Assembly (NCBI RefSeq): GCF_014656135.1
Contig: NZ_BNBV01000007.1
Coordinates: forward strand, 124,001 to 188,000
Direction: 5' to 3'
From: Streptomyces thermodiastaticus
GTDB lineage: Bacteria; Actinomycetota; Actinomycetes; Streptomycetales; Streptomycetaceae
Length of the DNA stretch: 64,000 nucleotides
Positions 1-6,831 of the stretch are shown piece by piece. The position numbers were made by a program, and so were the translations under genes. Position 1 is the stretch's first letter. Each line of letters begins with the position of its first letter. The notes under the pieces were generated by a model. That model was not told the origin of the DNA and ran no database searches. It saw only the letters and a program-made list of their open reading frames with translations.

Positions 1-681
1 GCGTTCGAAGGCGACGCGCAGCGGCTCGATCACATCGCCGGTGGAACCGGAGTGGGTGATGGCGATGGCCACGTCGCCGGTGCGCAGCTGCACGGCGTTG
101 GTCACGGCCAGGTGCGGGTCGGTGGGCGCGTGCGCGATCAGCCCTATGCGGAGCAGTTTCTGAGTGAGGTCCTGGGCGACCAGGCCCGAGGCGCCGATGC
201 CGTACACGTCGGTGCGGCGGGCCGTGGCCAGGGCGGCGACGGCGGCGCCGAGCTGGGCGGTGTCCAGTGCGGCGGCGGTGTCGGCGAGGGTCTGCTGCTC
301 CTCGTAGGCGAGCTTGGCCACCACGTCGGCGATCGGGTCGTCCACGGCGATGTCGGTGGTGATGGCCGGTGCGCGGCCGGACTGCTGCTGGGCGGCCAGG
401 CCCGCGAGCGCCAGGCGCAGGTCGCGGTAGCCGGGGTAGCCGAGCAGCCGGGCGGTGCGCACCACGGTCGCCTCACTGGTGCCGGTGAGTTCGGCGAGGC
501 CGGTGACCGTGAGGGCGGCGCAGCCGGCCGGGTCGTTGGCGACGGCCTCCGCGACGCGCTGCATCGAGCGGGTCATGGACGGTGCGAGGGTGCGCACCTT
601 GGCCGCCAGCGCGGCGGGCGCCGGGGGCGCCGCGGTCGGGGAGCCCGAGCCTGCGAAAATTTCCTTCACGTCCTGGGTCAC
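1..681 (-). CDS. MurR/RpiR family transcriptional regulator, 3' end cut by window edge
   Basis: Predicted DNA-binding repressor or activator that senses a sugar phosphate. 227 residues are in the window and the reading frame runs off the left end. An N-terminal HTH_6 domain (about residues 20-95) precedes a SIS phosphosugar-binding domain (from about 140). The SIS fold shows in VYGIGASGLVAQD (159-171) and AITHSGSTGD (207-216), whose Ser-rich loops hold the phosphate. The GTG at 681 is the most upstream start that keeps the whole HTH. Family members respond to amino-sugar or pentose phosphates. In streptomycetes one such gene sits beside murQ, which would lie left of position 1; that is inference. 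Two GAAA/TTTC palindromes bracket the start codon and suggest autoregulation. Confidence 0.85.
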   Translation of the reverse strand, partial: MTQDVKEIFAGSGSPTAAPPAPAALAAKVRTLAPSMTRSMQRVAEAVANDPAGCAALTVTGLAELTGTSEATVVRTARLLGYPGYRDLRLALAGLAAQQQSGRAPAITTDIAVDDPIADVVAKLAYEEQQTLADTAAALDTAQLGAAVAALATARRTDVYGIGASGLVAQDLTQKLLRIGLIAHAPTDPHLAVTNAVQLRTGDVAIAITHSGSTGDVIEPLRVAFER

Positions 682-699
682 GCTATGAAAGATATTTTC
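655..699. promoter_or_regulatory. Candidate RpiR operator: two GAAA...TTTC palindromes
   Basis: GAAAATTTC (655-663, inside the first codons of the regulator) and GAAA-GATAT-TTTC (687-699, just upstream of its GTG) are AT-rich palindromes in a GC-rich background. Their centres are 34 bp apart, about three helical turns. They are placed so that a dimeric RpiR protein could control its own gene and perhaps the divergent gene at 738. Confidence 0.4.
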
Positions 700-725
700 C
701 GTTCGGACGGCAGGTCAAGACTGCG

Positions 726-731
726 CACAAT
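726..731 (+). promoter_or_regulatory. -10 element CACAAT of a leaderless promoter
   Basis: CACAAT ends 6 nt before the ATG at 738, so transcription should start at or next to the start codon. That also explains why the GGAGG at 732-736 sits too close to the ATG to act as a normal ribosome binding site. Confidence 0.4.
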
Positions 732-737
732 GGAGGC

Positions 738-1121
738 ATGAACCCCATCAGCCCCTTGGAGCAGGCCCTGCACGCCGCTCGCGCCCTGGTCCTCGCCGAC
801 CTGGTCGCGGGCGAGGTCGCGCAGGCCGACGTGGTGTCGCTCGTCGAGGACTCCGTCACCCAGCGGCGCTGGTGGGTGAAGCAGTGGCCGGACGGCGCGT
901 CCTTCGTGGCCGGACTGATCGCCCAGGACGTGCAGGACGCGCTGCTGGAACGATACGGCCGCTGGCCGCTGTGCCCGGTGTGCGGGCAGGGCGACCCGCA
1001 CGCGCTGGACGTGGAACCCGAGCTCGGCCCCGACCCGCACTGGGTGTGCTCCAAGGCGGGCGTGAAGGTCGCCGCGGTGGGGTCGCTGGCGGACGCGATG
1101 GGCGGGAAGCCGTCCTCGTGA
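738..1121 (+). CDS. Conserved hypothetical protein with CxxC zinc-like motif
   Basis: 127 residues, no function recognised. The N-terminal half is helical. The C-terminal half has C79-P-V-C82-G and H101-W-V-C104, spaced like a small zinc-binding treble clef or ribbon. The ATG at 738 follows a -10-like CACAAT by 6 nt, so the mRNA is probably leaderless. The gene is divergent from the RpiR regulator and 52 bp before a DUF4031 gene on the same strand, with which it may be co-transcribed. Confidence 0.75.
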   Translation: MNPISPLEQALHAARALVLADLVAGEVAQADVVSLVEDSVTQRRWWVKQWPDGASFVAGLIAQDVQDALLERYGRWPLCPVCGQGDPHALDVEPELGPDPHWVCSKAGVKVAAVGSLADAMGGKPSS

Positions 1122-1173
1122 GCGCCGGGCATGCGACAGCCTGCCGCAGGATGCCGGGGCGGGCCGCGGCACG

Positions 1174-1452
1174 GTGACCGTCTACATCGACCCGCCCACC
1201 TGGCCCGGCCACGGCCGCCTGTGGTCGCATCTGATCAGCGACGTCTCCTATGCCGAACTGCACGCCTTCGCCGCACGGCTCGGCGTGCCCCGCCGCGCCT
1301 TCGAACGCGACCACTACGACCTGCCCGCCCACCGCTACGACGACGCGGTCGCGGCAGGCGCGGTCGAGGTCCGCAGCCGCGAGGTGGTGCGGCTGCTGCA
1401 CGCCTCCGGGCTGCGCCGGCGCAAGAGCCGTGCTCAGCAGGGCAGTTCGTAG
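1174..1452 (+). CDS. DUF4031 domain protein
   Basis: 92 residues from a GTG. The start MTVYIDPPTWPGHGRLWSHL and the later HYDLPAHRYDDAVAAGA are typical of DUF4031, small actinobacterial proteins of unknown function that are almost all this domain. There is no signal peptide or membrane segment. The 3' end overlaps the convergent DinB-GNAT gene by 19 bp, and the last codons of both genes share this DNA. Confidence 0.85.
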   Translation: MTVYIDPPTWPGHGRLWSHLISDVSYAELHAFAARLGVPRRAFERDHYDLPAHRYDDAVAAGAVEVRSREVVRLLHASGLRRRKSRAQQGSS

Positions 1453-2495
1453 ACGAGCAGGTCGCCCTCGGCGGCCCTCCGGGTGAAACCGGCCCGCTCC
1501 GCGACACGCTGGGACGGCCCGTTGTCCCGGTCGATCCGCGCCACCAGCCGCCGGATCCCGCCCCGGCCCTGCGCCCACGCGGCCAGCGCGCGCAGCGCCT
1601 CGGTGGCGTAGCCGTGGCCGCGGGCCGACTCGGTCAGGTCGTAGCCGACCTCCGCGCCGCCCTCGTCGTCAGGTGCGCCGTGGAACCCGATGGTGCCGAC
1701 CGCGCGCCAGTCCTCGTCGCGCACCAGCGCGAACATCCCCCATTCGGGCCGGTGCACCCCGTCCTCGTACGCCGTCACCACCATCCCGGCGGCCTCCCGC
1801 GTACCCGGATACGGTCCTTTCCCCGCCCACCGGAAGCCTCCGTCGCCGCCCAGCCGCAGATCCCGTGCGGCCGCCGGAGTGACGCCCAGAAGAGTGAGCC
1901 GTCCGGCCGGGATCACGAGCGGGGCGTGCCAGCGCCACTCGGCGACCGGCGCTCTGCCGGGCAGCTCACCGCGGCCGGTGGCCCACAGCAGGGTCGGCCA
2001 GGGCCGCGGGCCCGGCTGCACCTGCGGGAAGATCCGGCCCAGCACGTCCTCGCACAGCTCCGCAGGGGGCTCGTAGCGCAGCCCCAGCCCGCCGGCGATG
2101 TCATGGGTGTGCAGCAGCACCTCGGTGACGCCCATCGCGGCGAAGCCCTCACGGTCCGCGTCGCCGAGCGGGTGGTAGGCCCTGACCTGCGGCGGGGTGG
2201 TCCGCACGGCGGCTGCGAGCAGGGCGCCGGCCGTCGAGATCACCGCCAGGACGTCCGAGGGGCCGGTGCCCTCGTCGAGGACGATGCCGAAGGGGACGCG
2301 GGTGTGCTGTCCCCGGCCGGCCAACTGCTCGGCGTAGGCGGTCAGAGCGCTTGCGATGTGCTCGGCGGTGTACCGGCAGCTCCACTCCAGCCGCCCGGCT
2401 CGCACCTCGTCCCAGTCCCGGTCCACGGCCGTCTGCAGCACCGCCACGGCCCCCGCGACGGCCTGCTCGACCTGCTCCCCGCCCCATGTGGTCAT
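1434..2495 (-). CDS. Fusion of DinB/maleylpyruvate isomerase-like domain and GNAT N-acetyltransferase
   Basis: 353 residues in two parts. Residues 1 to about 160 resemble the DinB/MDMPI four-helix fold (WSCRYTAEHIASALTAYAEQ; LLHTHDIAGGLGL), which binds a metal or a mycothiol-type thiol. Residues about 175-353 are a GNAT acetyltransferase of the RimJ type, with acetyl-CoA loop ESARGHGYATEAL and the GPSQRVAERAGF segment. The ATG at 2495 starts right before the first DinB helix. Single-domain proteins of both kinds exist in the genus, so the fusion suggests a thiol-linked or small amine substrate; the actual substrate cannot be read from the sequence. Confidence 0.8.
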   Translation of the reverse strand: MTTWGGEQVEQAVAGAVAVLQTAVDRDWDEVRAGRLEWSCRYTAEHIASALTAYAEQLAGRGQHTRVPFGIVLDEGTGPSDVLAVISTAGALLAAAVRTTPPQVRAYHPLGDADREGFAAMGVTEVLLHTHDIAGGLGLRYEPPAELCEDVLGRIFPQVQPGPRPWPTLLWATGRGELPGRAPVAEWRWHAPLVIPAGRLTLLGVTPAAARDLRLGGDGGFRWAGKGPYPGTREAAGMVVTAYEDGVHRPEWGMFALVRDEDWRAVGTIGFHGAPDDEGGAEVGYDLTESARGHGYATEALRALAAWAQGRGGIRRLVARIDRDNGPSQRVAERAGFTRRAAEGDLLVYELPC

Positions 2496-2523
2496 GGCGG
2501 GCAGGGTAGGCGGGGCGCTCACC

Positions 2524-3204
2524 TCACCGCGACGGCTTTTCCAGCTCCGCCAGCTCTGCGGCGAGGTTCCGGCGGGCCGCCGCCTCCCAGTGGCGCCGGC
2601 CGTGAGGAGTGCGGAACAGGTGTGCGTGGCCGAGGAGTTCTCGCAGGATCGCGGACCGGCCCTCACGGAAGGCGTCCTCGGGGACGAAGTGGTACTCCTC
2701 CCGCACGGCCGCCGCGTAGGCGGCGTACGCCTCCGGTGGCGCGGCCAGGATCGCCAGGTCGGCGTCGCACAGCACCTGGCCGTCCGGGTCGTCGTCGGCC
2801 GGGTCGTGCGTGACGGTGAGCCGGACCAGCCGGGCCACCTCGGCTGCCTTCTGGGCGGGCACCCCGGCCTCGGTGAGCGCCCGTTCCGCCAGGCGGGCGG
2901 AGCGCTCCTCGTTCTCGGAGCGCTGCGGAAGACAGAACGCGTCGTGGAACCAGCCGGCCAGACGGACGACGTCCGGGTCGGCGGCGTACTGCCGCAGCGT
3001 GTCGACGTGGTCCAGGACCGCCGTCAGATGCGCGAGCGTGTGGTAGCGCCGGTGCGGCTGGGACCAGCGGCGCAGCAGGTCGTCGGCGTAGGGGGCGGGA
3101 TCGGGGCCGTCGGCAAAGCCGCGGGCACCGTGCAGTGCCCGCGCGAAGCGGATCCGCAGGGCGTCGAGGTCGGCGTGATCGGTGGGGTCGGCGTGGTCGG
3201 CCAT
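2524..3204 (-). CDS. HD-domain metal-dependent phosphohydrolase-like protein
   Basis: 226 residues. Metal-binding motifs appear in HD-superfamily order: RRYHTLAHL (about 53-61), WFHDAF (about 86-91) and CDADLAIL (about 147-154). Proteins with the RxYHxxxH...HD...DxDL pattern are usually annotated as predicted metal-dependent HD phosphohydrolases; the substrate is unknown. It lies 29 bp upstream of the DinB-GNAT gene on the same strand and may be its operon partner. Confidence 0.8.
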   Translation of the reverse strand: MADHADPTDHADLDALRIRFARALHGARGFADGPDPAPYADDLLRRWSQPHRRYHTLAHLTAVLDHVDTLRQYAADPDVVRLAGWFHDAFCLPQRSENEERSARLAERALTEAGVPAQKAAEVARLVRLTVTHDPADDDPDGQVLCDADLAILAAPPEAYAAYAAAVREEYHFVPEDAFREGRSAILRELLGHAHLFRTPHGRRHWEAAARRNLAAELAELEKPSR

Positions 3205-3244
3205 GGGGTCATTGTCCGGGGAGACGCGCGGGAGGTGTGCGGGT

Positions 3245-3727
3245 TCAGGGGGCGGAGGGCGGGCTCAGATCCAGCTCGGCTCGTAGGGTCTTGCCGGGAC
3301 CGCCTCCTTCTCGTGGCTCGACGGACAGTCGGCTCGCCAGACAGGTCACCAGCCACAATCCACGGCCTGCCTCGGCCTCGGGGTCCTCGGGCGCGCACGG
3401 CCGGGCCGGCGGCAAGCGGTCGCCTCTGGTGTCGGTGACCTCGACGCATACGCGGTCGCGGGCGGCGGTCAGCGTCAGGCTCAGACGGAAGTCGCGGCCG
3501 GGGACACGGCCGTGAGTCACCGCGTTCGCGGCGAGTTCCGACACGATCAGAGTCAGCGTCTCGTTCACGTCCGAGTCGTACGGGAAGCCCCAGGCGTCCA
3601 GGCGTTCCGACGCGAGCCGACGCGCCAGGCGGGCACCGCGCGGCGTGGAGGTGAAGGTCATCGCGAACTCCGCCTCGGAGCGGACGAGTTGTCCTGTTTT
3701 CCCGAACGGGGGATTTTCGGTCGTCAT
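3245..3727 (-). CDS. Anti-sigma-factor-like ATP-binding protein (HATPase_c_2)
   Basis: 160 residues with the GHKL fold of SpoIIAB/RsbW-type serine kinases: N-box SELAANAVTHG (about 89-99), G1-type DTRGDRLPP (about 117-125) and G2-type EAGRGLWLV (about 137-145). In Streptomyces many such genes lie next to an XRE/DUF5753 gene and a DUF397 gene, the whiJ-type arrangement. Here it is divergent from exactly that pair, about 110 bp away. It may be a kinase that acts on a sigma-factor pathway or on its neighbours; the target is unknown. Confidence 0.8.
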   Translation of the reverse strand: MTTENPPFGKTGQLVRSEAEFAMTFTSTPRGARLARRLASERLDAWGFPYDSDVNETLTLIVSELAANAVTHGRVPGRDFRLSLTLTAARDRVCVEVTDTRGDRLPPARPCAPEDPEAEAGRGLWLVTCLASRLSVEPREGGGPGKTLRAELDLSPPSAP

Positions 3728-3837
3728 GCCGGTGAGCTTTGTGCCTCACGCCTACGGTGACCAGTGACGAACCCCTTACACAGCGTGTTTGTCGGGGGTG
3801 GTGTACATGGCTGTTGGGGCAGGGAAGGGGGCGTCCG

Positions 3838-4680
3838 GTGACGCAGATCATGGGGCAGCCGTCGGCACGGGAAGCGGACCCCGCCGACGAACTGCTGCGG
3901 TGTTTCGGCAGGCAGATGAAGATTCTCCGCGAGCGAGCCGGGCTCACGCAGGCCGCGCTGGCCCAACGGATCGGATACAGCGAGGCGCAGATCGCCGCGA
4001 TCGAACAGGGGAGGCGCATCCCACGGCCGGAAACCATCGACCGGCTCGACAGTCTGCTGGACGGTGGTGGGATGCTCCTCGCCATGAAGCAGGCCATCGC
4101 CTTGGCGCGGTATCCCGCTTTCTTCCGGGACGCGGCCCGCATCGAAGAGACCGCGGTTGAGTTCCATCAGTACGCGCCACTGATTGTGCCCGGCATGCTT
4201 CAGACGGAGGACTACGCCAGGACGATGTTCGCAGTCTGGCGCCCGCGCCGTCACGAGGCGGAGATCGAGCAGATGGTGGCTGCCCGCCTTGCCCGGCACA
4301 AGCTGTTCAGCCGCAGGCCGTCTCCTGTCCTCAGCTTCGTTCTGGAGGAGGCGGTCCTCCAACGACCCATCGGTGGCTTCGAGGTGCTGCGGGGACAACT
4401 TGAGCACCTGCTCCTCACGGCTGAGAATCCGAACGTAGAGATCCAGGTGATGCCAACTCTGGCAACCGACCATGCCTGTGTGGACGGCCCCTTCACCCTC
4501 ATGGTGCCGGAGGGAGGGGAGCAGGTTGCCTACCTGGAGAGCCAAGGGAGCGGTCGGGTCATTATTGACCGAGAGCTCGTGCGTGGCATCGCGGCACGGT
4601 ATGGAATCATCCGGGCTCAGGCGCTGTCTCCGATGGAGTCCATGCGTCGCATCGAGAAGCTGCTGCAAGGAGACTCATGA
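3838..4680 (+). CDS. XRE-family regulator with DUF5753 (WhiJ-like)
   Basis: 280 residues. An XRE helix-turn-helix (RERAGLTQAALAQRIGYSEA, then EQGRRIPRPETIDRLD) occupies about residues 25-75, followed by DUF5753 to the end. WhiJ-family proteins regulate sporulation and antibiotic genes and usually work with a DUF397 partner, here the next gene, whose ATG overlaps the stop (ATGA). The GTG at 3838 was chosen because GGAAGGGGG lies about 8 nt before it; the frame is open upstream to 3739 without a better site. Third-position A/T is clearly more frequent here than in the flanking genes, which suggests a mobile or rapidly evolving unit. Confidence 0.85.
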   Translation: MTQIMGQPSAREADPADELLRCFGRQMKILRERAGLTQAALAQRIGYSEAQIAAIEQGRRIPRPETIDRLDSLLDGGGMLLAMKQAIALARYPAFFRDAARIEETAVEFHQYAPLIVPGMLQTEDYARTMFAVWRPRRHEAEIEQMVAARLARHKLFSRRPSPVLSFVLEEAVLQRPIGGFEVLRGQLEHLLLTAENPNVEIQVMPTLATDHACVDGPFTLMVPEGGEQVAYLESQGSGRVIIDRELVRGIAARYGIIRAQALSPMESMRRIEKLLQGDS

Positions 4681-4880
4681 CAAGCGAGCAGTTCACGAGC
4701 CAGTCGCTCCATTGGTTCAAGTCCAGCTACAGCGGTGGATCTGGCGGTGACTGTGTTGAGGTTGCCGCCGCTTGTTCTTCCGTCCACATCCGCGACTCCA
4801 AGGACACCGGTCGAGGTTTCCTCACCGTGTCCCCCGCCTCCTGGTCCGCCTTCGTCGACCACACCAGCCGCCGTCACTGA
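4677..4880 (+). CDS. DUF397 protein (BldB/WhiJ-partner family)
   Basis: 67 residues. WFKSSYSGGSGGDCVEVA, VHIRDSKD and WSAFVD are the DUF397 signatures. The ATG overlaps the TGA of the XRE/DUF5753 gene, so translation is coupled and the products are probably made in matched amounts. In characterised cases DUF397 proteins partner or antagonise the linked XRE protein; here that is inference from linkage. A strong hairpin lies about 115 bp downstream. Confidence 0.9.
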   Translation: MTSEQFTSQSLHWFKSSYSGGSGGDCVEVAAACSSVHIRDSKDTGRGFLTVSPASWSAFVDHTSRRH

Positions 4881-4993
4881 CCGGAGACCGACGTCAACAT
4901 GGCGTAACGGTCGCCTTGACCGTCACCGGCGTGCCTCTGCAGCATCGGCCGTAGCACACAGAAACAAGGTGCATATGGCTGCACCAGGTCCTG

Positions 4994-5017
4994 GGGCCGC
5001 TCCTTCGGGGGCGGCCC
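4994..5017 (+). terminator. Hairpin terminator with UUCG tetraloop
   Basis: GGGCCGCTCC (4994-5003) and GGGGCGGCCC (5008-5017) form a 10-bp stem, including one G-U pair, closed by TTCG (5004-5007), an extra-stable tetraloop in RNA. No U-run follows, as is usual for Streptomyces terminators. It lies downstream of the XRE-DUF397 operon. Confidence 0.6.
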
Positions 5018-5302
5018 GAGTGCTTTCCAGGAGGGATCGCTGTACCAGTGCTGCATCGACGAGGCGGGTAACGGCCAGTAACGGCCAGACTCTCGATCCC
5101 GCCAGACCGGATGCCCCGCCGCCGAGGGCGTCTGTGGCACCCGGACTGGTCATTCCGGCACACCAGTCGATCGTGGGGACGTGACCACGGCGCCGTAGTG
5201 CTGCCGATGGGTGACGACGTTACGAACCGGCGTGTTCGGCCATGTGCTCACTCTTCCGCCGGGTTCTCGCGCCGGGGGAGGCGTGCCCCGACGCGTGCGC
5301 CC

Positions 5303-5308
5303 TAGCGT
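5303..5308 (+). promoter_or_regulatory. -10 element TAGCGT, leaderless type
   Basis: TAGCGT ends 6 nt before the ATG at 5315, placing the transcription start at the start codon. Confidence 0.5.
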
Positions 5309-5314
5309 GGGGAC

Positions 5315-6001
5315 ATGACTTCTGCTGCTGTGCGCCAGGTGCGGGATCGGGATCCGGAGCTGCCCGGGCGGTTGCTCGCCGAGGAGCGGGACGCACTGAT
5401 CCCGCTGCTCAGGTCGCGGGCGGAGGCGGACTTCGCGCTGCCGGTCGCCGCGTGCCCCGAGTGGACGGTGCGGGACGTGCTCGCCCACTGCTCGGCCGCG
5501 CTGCGCCGGGTCGTGGAGAACCGGTTCGAGGAGGGCGTGTTCTCGCCCGAGTCCAATGCGCGTGACATCGCCGAGCTGGCCGAGTGGTCCCATGAACGGG
5601 TGGTGGACGAGCTGGAGCGCGGGATGACCGAGGCCGGGCCGCTGATCGCGCGGGCCGGCGGGTGGCTGGACAAACTCGCGCTGGGGGAGTGGGTGCACGC
5701 GGGCGATGTGCGCGAGGCCCTCGGCGCGCCCGGAGCGTACGCCGGCGCGGCACTGGAGTACGCGCTGCCGCTGCTCGCCCACGTCACCCGCGAGGCGGGC
5801 CACCTGCCTCTGCACGCCGATCTCGACGATGTGGACGAACCGCTGCGGCTGGGTGACGCGAGCGGACAGCGGCCCCCGGCCCGGTACATCGGGGACGCCG
5901 CCACGCTGGTCCGGCTGTATGCCGGGCGGCCCCTGCCGGACAGCGGGGACGGGTTCGAGCTGGCCGGCGTGGAGAAGGGCGAGCTGAACATCTTCCGGTG
6001 A
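5315..6001 (+). CDS. Maleylpyruvate isomerase-like (MDMPI/DinB-fold) protein
   Basis: 228 residues. The DinB/MDMPI pattern is seen in CPEWTVRDVLAHCSAALRRV (about residues 46-65) and GEWVHAGDVREALGAP, whose histidines would bind a divalent metal. Enzymes of this family use mycothiol or a similar thiol as cofactor, but most members have no known substrate. The mRNA is probably leaderless: no ribosome binding site, and TAGCGT 6 nt before the ATG. It is followed by cutC after 97 bp. Confidence 0.8.
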   Translation: MTSAAVRQVRDRDPELPGRLLAEERDALIPLLRSRAEADFALPVAACPEWTVRDVLAHCSAALRRVVENRFEEGVFSPESNARDIAELAEWSHERVVDELERGMTEAGPLIARAGGWLDKLALGEWVHAGDVREALGAPGAYAGAALEYALPLLAHVTREAGHLPLHADLDDVDEPLRLGDASGQRPPARYIGDAATLVRLYAGRPLPDSGDGFELAGVEKGELNIFR

Positions 6002-6098
6002 TCCTTCCGGTGATCGCGGCCGGTCGGGACCTCCTCGGCGTACCCTGAGATTGGACTAGACCTGTCGAGCCCCCAGGGGAACCGAGGAAAGGGGTCCT

Positions 6099-6827
6099 AT
6101 GAGCGTGCGTGCAGTCCTGGAGGTGATCGCCTTCGACGTCGAGGACGCGGTCGCCGCCCAGGCCGGAGGCGCGGACCGCCTGGAGCTGGTCACCGACATG
6201 GAGGCCGACGGGCTCACCCCGTCGGCCGCGACCGTCGCCGCGATCCGTGCCGCCGTCGACGTCCCGCTGCGCGTGATGGTGCGGCTCACGGACGGGTTCT
6301 TTGCCGGTGGTCCCCAGGGTGTGGACAGGCTGACCGGTGTGGTGGGGGAGCTGAGGGAGGCGGGCGCGCGGGAATTCGTGCTCGGGTTCCTCGATGAGCA
6401 CGGCGCGGTGGACCTGGCGGCGGTGGAGCGGGTCGTCGCCGCGCTGGACGGGTGCCCGTGGACGTTCCACCGGGCCATCGACCGGGCCGCCGACCGCGAC
6501 GCCCTGCGCAAGGAGCTGGACGGCATGCCCGGCCTCGACACCTACCTCACCGCGGGCGCGGCGGGCGGAGTCGACGAGGGCCTGCCGACGCTGCTCGCGG
6601 AGGCCGCGCGGAGCGGCGGGCCCGGTTACCGGCAGCAGATCATGGTGGGCGGCGGGCTGCGCCTGGACCATGTGCCGCCCCTGTGCGCCGCCGGGATCGA
6701 CGCCTTCCACATCGGCGGCGCGGCCCGCCCGGACGGCTGGGCCGGCCCGGTGTCCGCCGACGCCGTCGCGCGGTGGCGCGCGGTGCTGGACGGGCGGACG
6801 GCGGTGGCGGAGCCGTCCGCGGTGTGA
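6099..6827 (+). CDS. cutC: CutC family protein
   Basis: 242 residues, a normal length for CutC TIM barrels. LEVIAFDVEDAVAAQAGGAD, RLELVTDMEADGLTPS and the VMVRLTDGFF segment match the family, which was named for copper homeostasis although its biochemical role is disputed. It is cytoplasmic, with no signal peptide. The ATG at 6099 has GAGGAAAGGGG about 6 nt upstream. It converges on the HelD-like gene with a 4-bp gap, so there is little room for a separate terminator. Confidence 0.9.
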   Translation: MSVRAVLEVIAFDVEDAVAAQAGGADRLELVTDMEADGLTPSAATVAAIRAAVDVPLRVMVRLTDGFFAGGPQGVDRLTGVVGELREAGAREFVLGFLDEHGAVDLAAVERVVAALDGCPWTFHRAIDRAADRDALRKELDGMPGLDTYLTAGAAGGVDEGLPTLLAEAARSGGPGYRQQIMVGGGLRLDHVPPLCAAGIDAFHIGGAARPDGWAGPVSADAVARWRAVLDGRTAVAEPSAV

Positions 6828-6831
6828 GGAG

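Larger units (their letters stand above)
4881..5314. other. Intergenic region, 434 bp
   Basis: No convincing gene. It holds the UUCG-type hairpin at 4994-5017, a short repeat of GTAACGGCCA around 5068-5086, and the -10 box of the next gene at 5303-5308. Short open frames here have no family features or ribosome binding site. Confidence 0.6.
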
